From NCBI GenBank assembly GCA_963556495.2, contig OY747723.1, positions 10,014,501 through 10,078,500 of the forward strand: a stretch of 64,000 nt of DNA, read 5' to 3'. Positions within the stretch are counted from its first letter, which is position 1. The number at the start of each line of letters is the position of its first letter. The notes under the pieces were generated by a model. The model had not been told where the DNA came from. It was given only the letters and a program-made list of their open reading frames with translations, and searched no databases. Positions 39,724 to 51,058 of the stretch are shown here, in pieces. A program made the translations under genes and the position numbers. The stretch is from Valencia hispanica (taxonomy: Eukaryota; Chordata; Actinopteri; Cyprinodontiformes; Valenciidae).

Positions 39724-40476
39724 TAATACAATGGGGAGGGCTTTTATCCAATTAAGACCTGTTTCAGGACAACATTTAACTAATTTGTTTTTTAAAGTGC
39801 CATTTTCTCTACATTATTAGCAGCACAAATCATGCATGCTTGACCCATTTTTTTTGGCATAAATTGTGAACCCTTTTGTGAACCAATGTTCAGAAATAGC
39901 ATTTAGCATTCCTCCCTTTGACACATGATCCAATCCATGCGCCAATTTAGCTTAATGTGGAAAAAGAGCAGATGGGAGACAGGGTTTTTTGTCAGGACCA
40001 AACCATCCAGCAGGGGTTTTAACACATCCTGCTGTTTTCCATAAATTATGGTCAGCTGGAGAAGCCAGGGATTGGACAGCAGAAAGAGAAAATTCAGCTG
40101 GGGTAGGTGATGCGGGAGAGTCAGAAGCAGAGCTCAGAGTAGTCAGACACATTTGTTTATGTTCTGCTACAGATGTAGCTGCAGCGTCAGCTCGAGCATT
40201 ACCTGTGGGGACTGGATCAGTTAAGTTAGTGTGAGTTGTACATTTACAAACAGAAATGGATGTAGGTAATAAAATGGCATCCAGGAGCTGTAAAATTAAG
40301 TTATGATGAAGAACAGGTTTACCATCAGATTTCAGAAAACCTCTGTGGCGCCAAAGCCCTCCAAAGTCATGTACAACATCTGGAATCACTGTATATTGTA
40401 ACACTTTTACCTGAGGCCAAAATGCAAGCTCGAGTCAAAGCAACAAGTTCTGCAGCCTGGGCGGAGTAATGAGATG

Positions 40477-41199
40477 TTAGAGATCCAGATTTAAGAATAA
40501 AATGATCTGTACATACAGCATAACCAACCTGGCACAAACCAGAGGGGTATGCGATGCAGAGCCATCCACAAAGCGAACAAGTTCAGGATTAGGTAGGGGT
40601 GTGTCTGTCAAATCTGGTCTGGGGGTGCATGTCAGTGAGAGTTCAGCAGCACAGTCATGTGGTTCACCTTCCTCCTCGTTTGGCAAAAGGGTTGCCAGGT
40701 GTAACACTCCACATTTTTTAACAGTCACATTTGGTAACCCAAGCAAGCAAGTGTGATGACGTAAAAAGCAAGGCAAGGTGAAATGAGATGTTTTATGTTC
40801 AGACAGAATCATAGAGACTTCATATGGAACCAAGAGAGTCAGGGGTGAGTAGGCAACGATGTCACGTGACACTGTTAGGGCTTTCTCTGAAGCAGCAACA
40901 GCACGCAGACAGCGTGGCATACCTGCTGCAACAGGATGAAGTTTACTAGAAAAATAGGCCACTGGGTGCATCACATCCCCATGATGCTGCAACAACACAG
41001 AGGTCATGCAGCCGTTCCTTTCATCTACTGTTTGTATAAAAGGTTTTGATGGATCCGGAAGCCCCAAGGTGGACGGGGACTGCAAAGCAAGTTTCAAGGC
41101 CTGGAAGGATTCTGACGCCTCAGTTGTCCAGGAAACCGGGGCAGTGAGGGGTTTGGAGTGGGTCTGGGCTTTAATGGGTATTGAGCTCGGCGAGGTCAA
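40477..41199 (-). pseudogene. ERV-A RT connection/RNase H remnant
   Basis: The frame begins with the PVSWTTEASESFQALK-type RT connection, continues with a YFSSKL tether motif, and ends in the RNase H start RFVDGSA. The RT palm with its catalytic aspartates is missing: the protease frame runs to QYPL-like sequence at about 41180 and joins directly here. Confidence 0.8.
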
Positions 41200-42160
41200 A
41201 AATTAGATTTAGGGGTAACCACCAGGGGTTCACAGTTTTTTATCAGCCCTACATCATATTTATGTTTGGCCCACACTTTAGATGGAACTGTGGCCAGTTC
41301 AGGAGGTTCTGTTGGCGCAGCTGCTGACACACATTGTGGAATTTTGATTGATTTCTGGTCTAAAGAATAAACTGAACGTAAGGCTGAAAGTGAAAGTGTG
41401 TGTGTCTTGGTAAACACGCTCAGTGATGGAGAGAAAAAGACGTCTAAATCATCAGTGGGTTGCCAATCTGTGACCTGAGTGCACTGTGCAGTCCATGGAC
41501 CCAAATCATGCCACTGGTCAACACGAGACTTGACCAGGGAAACATGTGGTACACTATTCTTAACCTGAGTAAACTTTTCCTGATTTTTAGTCAGAGTAGC
41601 AGAAAGAGCACATCTAGTTGCAGACCAATACAAATTACAGGTGGTAATGACATCATTCAAATCCTTAAAGAAATCATTTTCATTCTCAGTTTCATGCATG
41701 GAGGTAACACGAGCTGTGCAGTGTAAGTGAGCAGGTTTCATAAAATCCAACATAGGAGACATCAGCTGACCTGCAAGATCCACAAGGGGTACAGCCTGGT
41801 TTTGATTTATCCACGATTGATAGATTAGTATGTTGGATGGATCCTTTAATAAGTGGAATGTCAGATCAGAATTTGGAGTTGAGACCACCATGCCTTCGGA
41901 TGTGGACTTTAAACCTACCCCCAAAGTAAGCATGAGGTCTCGTCCCAGTAAATTAAAGGGGCAACAGTTGGAATAGAGAAATGAGTGTTTTAGAGGTGGC
42001 ATTCCAGGAGGTGAGCAGGAGATGGGAACAGTGAACGATTTTTTCACCTCATTTCCGCTTACTCCAACAGAAAAAGATACCTTCCACTAAGTTTTTGATC
42101 TGGCAGATCAGCTGCGCGAATGACAGAATAAGTGGCACCAGAATCAATAATAAATTAAAT
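41196..42160 (-). pseudogene. ERV-A protease and Pro-RT linker
   Basis: A retroviral aspartic protease motif reads DSGA at about 42150-42130 (DTGA in ERV-B). After a stop, the frame 42047-41196 carries the C-terminal LLGRDLMLTLG motif. The rest is the spacer before RT. Frame breaks lie between the active site and the LLGRD motif. Confidence 0.75.
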
Positions 42161-42186
42161 GATTTTCCCATTAACTGTGATGTTCA

Positions 42187-42754
42187 TCATAGGTAGTCTT
42201 TGTATTGTTTCAGTAGAAGAATAATAAAACTGGTGGGGGCATTGCGGCGAGACCCTGGGTGGGTGGTGCAGTAGGTGGTGGGGTGTAGGCTGGCGGGGCG
42301 CTTTCCAGAGAGGGGTCCACAGAGGCCCCCCAGGTTCCTTGCAAGGAAGGGTAAAGCACAGCAGTATCCGATTTCTTCATATAACATTTTTCAGCTTCAT
42401 CACACGTATCAGAGTCCTTTTTCTTTATTCCAACCTTCAGAGCTGTAAGAGCCTGTTGGCATGTCTGTCTATTTTTTCCCATTTCTTTAAACAATTATCC
42501 ATCTCATCCATCTCTTTGAGGTCCTTGCACTTCACTTTTTTTCCTTTTAACATTGGTTATCTAGTACCTTCTAGATTTTCTCTTAGCTTTTTCAACTGAG
42601 TCTGACTAAGAGACCCACCTTCAGGAAAACCATGTTTTTAATTCCAGTATGACAAATATTTACACACAGTGTCACCATATTTGCTTTTCATTTGAGTCAT
42701 TAAATTAGTTTCAATGTTCTTGGAGGAACCATCCTTTCCATTTACATTCCCCAT
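42187..42754 (-). pseudogene. ERV-A gag remnant
   Basis: The start codon at 42754-42752 opens MGNVNGKDG, with glycine 2 suited to myristoylation. A stop follows after about 39 codons. Further on, the frame 42494-42187 contains a PPAY late-domain-like motif (SAPPAYTPPPTAPP). Capsid and nucleocapsid are missing. Confidence 0.7.
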
Positions 42755-43279
42755 TTTTATTTCTGGTCTTGCTCATCAGCTCACAGTTTTTTGTATTACT
42801 GCTCTTGCAAAGTAGCTCACAGTTTTATGTTTTACTGGTCTTGCTTACGAGCTCACAGATTTATTTGTATTAAACTCACGGTTCTAAGGTACCCGGTCTT
42901 GTTTAACTACAATTGCCCTCAAAAACAGATAGATGGTTCCCCCAACACTTATTATGAAAGTAGCTGACCACAGAAAACAGGAAGATATAATTTCCTGTGT
43001 TATTATCAGTTGGATCTTTAATATCACTATTATTTAGAATGTTGGACTCCAATGTGGTCCTTTAACTAATTTATTAAAGAATAAATTTTTCTCGCCGGAC
43101 TTTTTCCGCAGAGAACTAGTAAATCCCAGTGCAGCCGATCAAAGAACGCTGACCACAGTCCCTGTCACTCTGAAGTCTAAGCGAGGTTTGGAGATGGGTT
43201 AGAGAGACCCATGTTGATCAGACCCTCCGGTCAGGTCTCCGACGGACCTAAGCGGGATCCTGTTCCGTGATGCCAAGAT

Positions 43280-43675
43280 TGTGGTGGAAATTCTGAGGAG
43301 TCCTGATGAGATTAAAACAATCAGCTGGTTTCAACAAAGTTTATTACTTGCAGCAAGGAGAAGTCAAAAGAGACTCTACAGTTATTACAAAGACATGAGT
43401 ATATATCTATAAGTCATACACCTGAACAACCCCCTCCCATCCCCACGAACCGGTTAACAATGGTTCCTCAGTTAGTTCTAAAGAGACAACTCCTTATTAG
43501 GGTTTTCCGTGCAGCTGCAGGAGCTGAACATCTCCAAGGTCAGAAGATAACTCTCAATTGATAAAAACAGCACACAAGTTACTCTGAAATACATATCTTT
43601 AACTGAATAAACATATTTTATGAAATGAAACAAATCAGTGAAAGTATAAGAATTAACATAGAAATTTCTTCTACA
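43280..43675 (-). repeat. ERV-A 5' LTR
   Basis: It matches 37780-38205 apart from roughly ten substitutions and the indels noted there, so ERV-A is older than ERV-B. The putative primer-binding sequence just left of it begins (minus) TGGCATCACGG after a 4-base spacer. I cannot assign its tRNA. Confidence 0.9.
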
Positions 43676-44158
43676 AGAGAGCTGGTTGACCGCTTTGTGA
43701 CATGGTGTGGAAACAATTGTCTCACCTTGAATGTGAACAAAACAAAGGAGATGATTGTAGATTTCAGAAGAAACAGGGATAAGTCCATCATTGGAGAAGA
43801 AGTGGAGGTGGTTGTATAAATACCTCGGAGTTCACCTTGACAATAGACTGGACTGGAGACTGAACAGTGAAGCTGTCTACAAAAAGGGACAGAGCAGACT
43901 GTACTTCTTGAGGAAGCTTAGGTCCTTCAAGGTTTGCATCAAGATGCTGCAGATCTTCTACAAGTCTGTTGTGGAGACTGTAATCTCTTCAGCCGTCATC
44001 TGTTCGGGTAGCAGCATCAGAGCCAGGGATTTAAAAAGTCTAAACATACTGATAAAGAAGGCTGGTTCTGTTCCTGGGACAACTGTGGAACATCTGGAGA
44101 TGATAATGCAAAGAAGGATTAAAAAAAAATCTAAAAAATTATGGACAACCCTGAGCAT

Positions 44159-44720
44159 TGTCGGCTTCCTATCATAATATGCTCTGCAACTCACTTTCTA
44201 CTCAGAGAGGTGGGGGCGCCGAACTCCAAAACCCCGGCGGGAACTGTTTCAAAATAAGACCCAGAACTGAGAGACAGAGAGTAGAACAACACACACAAAC
44301 AGATATCTGTTTCACAGTGGACGCACCTGCAGATGGGAGCCAGAAAAGATCTGACTCGCTTCTCTACAAGGGTGTACCATTTTTATTACAGAAGAACAAA
44401 GAACATATCACATGACTCCTCTCTCCTCCTTCTACATCTTGACAGATCATATATTTTCTCCAGGTCTCCTGACCGTACCATGAACTAGGGTTGTAACATG
44501 TACTAGAGTTATAACCGATCCTCCCTGCTTTCAGTTCATATCTTTACGCAAGAGTTTATTTACTTAAAACCTTAACCCCATAAAATACTGGTAAAGAGTC
44601 ATGTTTTACTACCCTGCATAATATAAACAGGCCTATTTACTTCTAAAGCTTACTTAAAGATATAGTTAAAACATATGTACTGCATAATAAAAAATAGCCC
44701 CAAAAAAGTAGAATACAACA
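44159..44720 (-). repeat. ERV-B 3' LTR
   Basis: 562 bp from TGTCGGC to ATACAACA on the plus strand. On the minus strand it holds AATAAA in gtaataaaaatgg. It ends in standard TG/CA dinucleotides. Confidence 0.95.
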
Positions 44721-44741
44721 AATCCCTCTTTCAATCTATTT

Positions 44742-45050
44742 TCAAATAGATTGATCACTCCTCTGTACTTCTCCTTCAGGCTCCATGTGAGGGAGTAACA
44801 GATATTGACCTTGCATATTATCACCAACAACTTTTTCAATACACTTTGTGAGCAATGAACGTATACAAGGAATACAGCAACATCCACATAACACCATAGT
44901 TGACACAAATACTGCTAAAGAAACCATTATAGACATTGCCAGAGTCTTCCATTTACCAAACATATTATTTAACAAATCATCCCTCTTTCTAACATGATTA
45001 TTCAAAATGAGAAGAGTGTCTGTTTTTTTTTTATCTTTACCTTTAAGCAA
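44742..45050 (-). pseudogene. ERV-B env membrane anchor and tail
   Basis: Only the end of the transmembrane subunit is open: a hydrophobic helix (MVSLAVFVSTMVLCGCCCIP) and a cytoplasmic tail. The CGCCCIPCIR junction is shared with ERV-A. Confidence 0.75.
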
Positions 45051-45359
45051 TATATATTTTTTTCTAATTTATTATTATTGTTTTTTATGTTTTAACCTAA
45101 TTCTCAATATTCTTTTAGTAAAAAGCAAACTCTAGCAATTGTCACCAACCCCAAAAACATCCTACAAAAACCACATCATAATGAAAAAAGAATAAGTAAA
45201 ATAAAAATTAGTAGTCAGTCAACCTGATTATACTTTAAACATCCCTTAAAATATTTTAGCTTATTACTAAAAAGTTTTATGAAACCGTAAAAACTGAATA
45301 TTAAGAAAAAATCCTACAAATTAACTACTTAAAAATTCTTTGACACCCTCTTAGGCAGT

Positions 45360-45988
45360 GTCTAACAATCTGCACCTGTAAATAAAAATTGGTTAAACAA
45401 CCTGTAAAATACAAGAAAAATGATTAATAAGTGTTCAGTCTTTATTATTTTGTTCTCTAGTCTTCGCTCTTGTTTATTTCTCTGGCAGCAGGCGGCTACC
45501 AGAGTGATGAAATGATTCAGTACAGTGGACTCTTTATTTTTCCCAATTTTACTGTCTTTTATGCAGATCGCCCTCACTGAAATGACAGTTACTTCATTAA
45601 CTGAACATTTCCCCCAATAAACACAAATGCACAGACAGGCCCCGCCTCCAATAGCTTCCCCCACCGATTGTGAGGTGGTCAAAACCTGCTGTGAAATGTG
45701 TTTGATTTCTTGCGATCTTTTCTCTTCGGTACAATCCCTCTTCGAGAAAAGCAAGTCCAAATTGCTTATCTCGCCCAATTTTTTGCACATATAGATTACA
45801 CTGGATGATTACAGCAACTTCAACCAATCTTCTGGTTGGGCCAGGCCCCGCCTCCTGGCTTCGGCAGTCGACACCGCCTAGTCAGAACCGACACCACCCA
45901 CTGCAAAGAGATTCTCCCAGGTCAGCAGAGAGCTGCTGCAGCGTGAGGGACAGGAGGGGGGTCGGAAGGAAGGAGGAGACCAGGCCCT
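45360..45988 (-). other. Segment with LTR-like signals in place of env
   Basis: This does not resemble env. On the minus strand it has a GC-box-like ggaggcggggcctg twice (near 45858 and 45648), a TATA-like GCATAAAAGACAG near 45552-45564, and AATAAA at 45473-45478. It may be a foreign LTR fragment or an internal promoter. Frames 45827-45597 and 45790-45362 show no known domain. Confidence 0.4.
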
Positions 45989-46549
45989 TCAGATGCTGAT
46001 GATCACTGCGAGGGTCCGGGTCAGGGTGCGGTGAAACCTGTGGTTCTCTGCCAGCTGTAACTTTAAAGTTGAATTAGACCGCTCGATGACGCCCTGAGAT
46101 TGCGGATGGTAAACAGTGCCGAACTTGTGGGTTATTCCCATCTGTTCCTCAACCTGTCGGAGATGTTTATTTTTAAAATGTGTGCCATTGTCAGACCTGA
46201 TCCTAGTCGGAAAGCCATGGCACGGAATCCAGTGGTTAATCAAAGATTTCACCACTGTCTGAGCATCCTCCCGTCTAGCAGGAAAAGCTGAAACCCACGA
46301 GGTCAGTGGATCAATCATCACTAACAGGTAACGGAAACCTCTAACAGGGGTCACCATATCTGTATAGTTGATAACGACCTCCTCGCCAGGCCTGCACAAG
46401 TCCTGGAAGGCGCCCATTTCTGGCTTGATAGTAGGCTTAGGATTAAATTGACCACACACCACACATTCACTCAAAAAACGCTTAATTAAATGTGGCAGGA
46501 AGGGATGCCACCAAAAACAAAGATTACGTTTCATCTGAGTGTATGACAC
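45989..46549 (-). pseudogene. ERV-B integrase, C-terminus missing
   Basis: 186 codons carry the zinc-binding CVVC end of the N-terminal domain, then the core with catalytic residues in NYTDMV, RSDNGTHF and VIERSNS, so the DDE triad is visible. The frame ends where the chromatin-binding C-terminal domain should start; that domain is missing. Confidence 0.85.
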
Positions 46550-47039
46550 ATGTGCCGCACCATGAGCCTCCTGAAAAAGGGTGGGTTTTAACGCGGCAGG
46601 TTAAACCAAACGGCCATCAGGCCCACGCCAAAAGCCATCAGAAAAAATCGCACCTCTATCCTTCCACACAGTTATCTCCTGCGACGCAGCAGCCTGCTGT
46701 GCCCCTTACACTTAAGAACAGCGAGGTTAGCTGGTAACTGTACAACATCCAAAAGCTCCATAATATCTGCATGATGGTGTACAGGCTTACCAGTAGCAGT
46801 AACAAAACCTGCCCTCTTCCACTGTGGTAATTCATAATGTATATATATATATATATAACAGAAAACCCGTAGTTCGAATCAGTGTAAATCGTGACGTCTT
46901 TATCTCTTCCCCATTTGCATGCTTCAATAAGAGCCCTAATCTCAGCACGCTGTGCGCTCTGCTTGCCGTCCAGCTTCCCTGAAACGACAGTCTGTAGTGA
47001 ATCTCCATTTTGCTCAACAACTGCAAAACCTGATCTCAA
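46550..47039 (-). pseudogene. ERV-B RNase H, broken by (TA)n
   Basis: In a new frame, 47039 on gives RNase H with a QSAQRAEIRALIEA helix and a YTDSNYGFSV motif. It then runs into a TA microsatellite at 46838-46857, after which the frame is lost. Confidence 0.8.
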
Positions 47040-48186
47040 CTGCCCTGTCCATCTCTAAAACAACAACCATCTGTATAGAGCACAAAACCTGTAGGTAAGG
47101 GATCAGACCGTAAATCAGGACGTATTTTTTGAGCAACAGAATTCAGCCTGACACAGTCATGCTGCTCCCCAGAGGCGGTGATTTGGTCAGCCATGTTTAT
47201 TCCTTCATGCGTAAAAATAATGTTTGGTGCCTCCAAAACTCTGCTAATCCGCTGCTGACGCAAAGTAGAAAGAGTAAACGTCTCAGAATTAACCAATGCC
47301 ATGACTCCATGAGATGTCAAAATATTAAGTGGATAACCCCTGACAATATGTGATGTTTTTTCCACTAGATGTGCAATTCCTGCTGCATGTCTCGTGCAAG
47401 GCGGCTGTCTCATTTCAATAGCTTGCAGCTTTATGCTAAGATACATAAGAATGTGTCTCTGACCACCTTTTTTCTGAAACAAAATCCCATTAACCACCCC
47501 ATCTGTTTCTGATGTGTTAAGTAAAAATTGACATGTATAGTCAGGAGTGGCTAAATCAGCTGCTTGTGCTAGAGCCTGTTTCAACTTAATAAATGCCTCC
47601 TCAGCTGGTATGTCCCATTCTAATTTAGCATGCAGATTTTTCATACCATGAGCATTTACAAGAGCCCTGAGTGGTGTGGTAAGGTTTGTGTAATTAGGCA
47701 CATAATGTCTGGAAAAATTTGTCAGTCCCAGAAATGACAGCATTGATTTAACAGTGAGAGGTTTAGAATGGGCCAAAATAGCATTCTTGTGGGTGTCCGT
47801 CAGTCCAGCGCCTTGAGCGGTCACCCTTCGCCCCAGGAACTGGACTTCCTGCCTGACCAACTGAAGCTTATCGCGGGAGACTTTGAATCCCTCTTTTCCC
47901 AAATGTTGCAACACAACTAGAGTAGCTTCTATGCACGTTTCAACAGTAGGGGATGCTAAAAGTAAATCGTCCACATATTGGGTCAGTACACAGCCTGGAG
48001 GGAGCTGTACAGTGCTTAATGACTGCTTCAACACCTGATTAAAAATACCAGGAGATAAAGCAAAACCCTGCGGAAGCCTACTATAACGTAGCTTCCTGCC
48101 CCTGAATGTAAATGAAAAAATATCCCTGACAGAAGGATGGAGCGGTAAACAGAAAAATGCATTAGCCAAATCTATGCCTCATTGAT
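47036..48186 (-). pseudogene. ERV-B RT palm to RNase H start
   Basis: After the frameshift the frame shows DLANAFF, LPQGFALSP and the catalytic YVDD box at about 47977-47966. Thumb and connection follow (FLGLTNFSRHYVPN). RNase H begins with YTDGC near 47060. A second frameshift at about 47036 ends the frame. Confidence 0.88.
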
Positions 48187-49410
48187 AGCACGCAAATCAT
48201 GTGCCATTCTGTATTTACCAGTACCTTGTTTTTCCACAGGAAGAATAGGGGTGTTATATGAAGAGTTTGATGGTTCTAAAACTCCAACTTCAAGTAAGCC
48301 TGCAATAGTGTCTGCAATACCTTCCTCAGCCTGAGGTTTATGTGGATACTGCGAACGCCAGATTGGATCAGAATGTTTCATCTCAAATGTGATGGGTGTG
48401 GTTTGCACTAGACCGACATCAGTGGGACCATCTGACCACAAAGAGTCAGGCACGACCTTTAAGGCCTCCACTGCATCAGGATGATTTGTTTTTTCTCTCC
48501 CATGATTTCTAGAAAGCTGCAAATGTTCTATTTTGTACATCTGAGTAGAAGGAGAAAAAGAGACTGAAGGTATCTGGGTAGGAACCCAATCCTTTAATTC
48601 AACTCCCCTTTTAACCATTCCCCCCAAATCTTTAGCTTGATGTTTCGGATGCAACAAAAGCGATATGTGTGGAAGCGCTTCAGCTTCCATCATATACCAT
48701 TTATGCTGCTCTGAAGTCAGATCAGCATACAGTGCAACACCCTCTTTCCCCACAAAGCATGGACCCGAAGCCACAGACCAACTTTGGCCTTCAAGTTCTG
48801 TTTCAAATTGTTCCTGATATAAAGTAGGATCGCCTCTCTCATAGAGGAAGGTCACATGGAACGGGTCAGGCGGTGGAACAAAAGGCTGGAGTTCAAGCAG
48901 CCAAGGCTTCCAGCATCTCAGAAATTCAGCCGCAGAAGATTCATGTGCAGACATCGTAGTCAATCTGGCCCAGAAAATATCAGCCACTTGTGAAGTGTCA
49001 TCCTTCAGCAAAAATTGACCACTCATGGTATCACAGCAATGCACCTGTCCATTCGGAAAAGTCACCATAAGTCCATCAGGGGTACATAGGATCGAAGCAC
49101 CCAGTTTGATAAGCAGATCTCTGCCTAACAAGTTGACAGGGGTGGTTTGAGCAATGACAAAAGGATGTGATAGTCTTTGATCTCCCACTGAAACAGGCAA
49201 TGGTTGAGTGATAGGGAGAATCATTGGAGTCCCAGAGATTCCAATCACAGACACTGTGTTCCCAGAAAAATTGACGTCTGGTAAAACTCTGTCCAACGTG
49301 CTGAAAGTAGCACCAGTGTCGACAAGGAATGGCAATGAATGTCCATGTACGTCTATTGTGAGCATCGGATCCCCCTTTGTCCTGCTCACTAAGGTACTCT
49401 GTGGGCATTG
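48172..49410 (-). pseudogene. ERV-B protease and RT N-terminus
   Basis: In the same frame as gag, after one TGA. Active site DTGA at about 49320-49309, and LLGRDLLIKLG near 49128-49096. A spacer then leads to the RT finger region (VGVLEPSNSSYNTPILPVEK) and stops at 48172-48174 because of a frameshift within RT. Confidence 0.85.
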
Positions 49411-51058
49411 TCAATACTGAGGCCCACTCTGTCCTCCTGGATAGGAGGGAGGAGCCATATGCTGATTCGGAGCCATATGTAGAGGTGGCTGACCGGGAGG
49501 TATAGCGCCCCCTTGTGGGTGTGGGCACTCCCTCACCCAGTGTTCATTGGAGCCACACCTGTGACAACCGTTAGCACCTGGCTGCCCTCTCCCCATGCCT
49601 CTAAAATCCCCAAACCTGGCCCTGCCACGTGACCTGCCACGGGGCTGCCATGTCCTATAAGGAGCAGTAAATGGCGGATTCGGCGCAGCTCCAGCATACA
49701 TCACAGGAAAAGAAGGCAGCACTGTCGCTGATCCAACAGTAGGTGCTGCTTCAGCCACCATCTGCTTCACTTTTTTAGACTGATACAAGTCAGTCAATTT
49801 ATTCTGAGCCTCTTTTAACTGTAGCTTTAACAAAGCAGTCTCCATTTTCTTATTCTCCTCAGCGTCCTTTAACGCAGAATCTTGCACGTCTTGTAAATAA
49901 TATGTTACGTGTCTTTCCCATGTAGGCTGATCATAAATGTGTGAATCAGGATTCCGTTTCATTAATGTAGCAACAGACTCTGGCATGCCTGCTAAAACTG
50001 CTTCTCTAAACCAAATCCGATTATTTCCCGGATCTCGAGGGTGTTCCCCAGTAACGGCAACCCATTTATCTTTACATTTTGCCATATGTTCTGCGGGAGT
50101 AACATCAGTTGACCAGGGAAATTTCAACATTTTAGACGCGGGCGGAGTAGGATATTTTCTTCTGACCCACTCGGCAAGATCATGTGCATGATGCGTGAAT
50201 GGGGCTTCATCAAGTACACGTGCTAACTGGCACTGGAGCATCATCTCATTATAATCTGTCAATGTCAACATCCTACCCATAATGGCTTTCCAATCTCCCA
50301 TCGCTAGGGTTTGCCCTGAAGTCAGCTGATTTTATTTATTTATCCAACAGTTTCCTCCACCAGTCAAAGCAGGGAGTTGCAGAATGATGGCAGATATGTC
50401 AGCCATCTTCCATGGTTTGTAAATTACTGAACCATCTGATGCTCCCACTAAAGGAAGCATTAAATCAGGGCCCCCACATGCCCCTAGTGGCAACTTAGAT
50501 CTGGTATTCTTAAATGGCCCCTCACTCCCCTTGTCCCCCAACGTCTGCATATTTTCGACCTGTACAACTGCTGCACATTCATCACGTTGACTGGGGCTGG
50601 CACTCCCTGAAAGGTCTGCAGCTTGCCCCCTTACCACAGATGCTAATCTTTCCTGATCCTGCAGCACCTCATCCATCTGTCGCTGAACTTTAGTTAACCT
50701 GTGTTCGTGCTGCTCCATCTCGTCCATCAATTTAGCATTATACGCCAAGAACAATTTATCGGTGTCCTGTTCTACTTTGTTCCTAACTAATTTTAGTAGC
50801 TGTTGCTTTTCCTCCCCAGAACACATTCTGTGAGAGACTCCTTTTATCATACCCTCGGGCACCATGACGAGCCCACATGGCCGTCATACGGCCCTGGAAC
50901 TGGTTTTTATCTTTTTTACCGGGCTTATCAACTAAAACAGAATATAATTTAGAAATGTATACTAACAATTGGGCATCTAAAGTGCGCCACTTTTGTCCCT
51001 GTGGAGCAGGGAGTAATTTATATTCGGCTGCCATTAAAAATTCGTAACAAAAATCCAA
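49411..51058 (-). pseudogene. ERV-B gag
   Basis: Three pieces: 51058-50783, 50865-50332 and 50301-49411. Pieces 1 and 2 are in different frames. Pieces 2 and 3 share a frame and are split by a TAA at 50332-50334. Piece 2 has a coiled-coil-like charged stretch. Piece 3 holds a capsid-like region (MLTLTDYNEMMLQCQLARVL), a long helical segment, an RG-rich patch and one CCHC zinc knuckle (CHRCGSNEHWVREC, about 49566-49525). The start lacks MG, unlike ERV-A. The frame ends in TGA at 49411-49413 and continues into protease. Confidence 0.85.

Larger units (their letters stand above)
37780..43675 (-). mobile_element. ERV-A, endogenous retrovirus, internally deleted
   Basis: This is a 5.9 kb provirus, minus strand, with LTRs 37780-38205 (3') and 43280-43675 (5') and a 4-bp target duplication AGAG (37776-37779, 43676-43679). 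Inside, from right to left, are gag remnants, protease, RNase H/connection, the integrase C-terminal domain and env remnants. The RT catalytic core and most of env are missing. A purine-rich tract next to the 3' LTR reads (minus) aatagaggaaa. The class is gamma/epsilon-like by protease, integrase C-domain and env tail style. Confidence 0.9.

Noticed and set aside
43255..43276. Primer binding site of ERV-A
   Set aside because: A TGG start is present near the LTR, but I could not match the following bases to a tRNA, so it is not listed as a feature.
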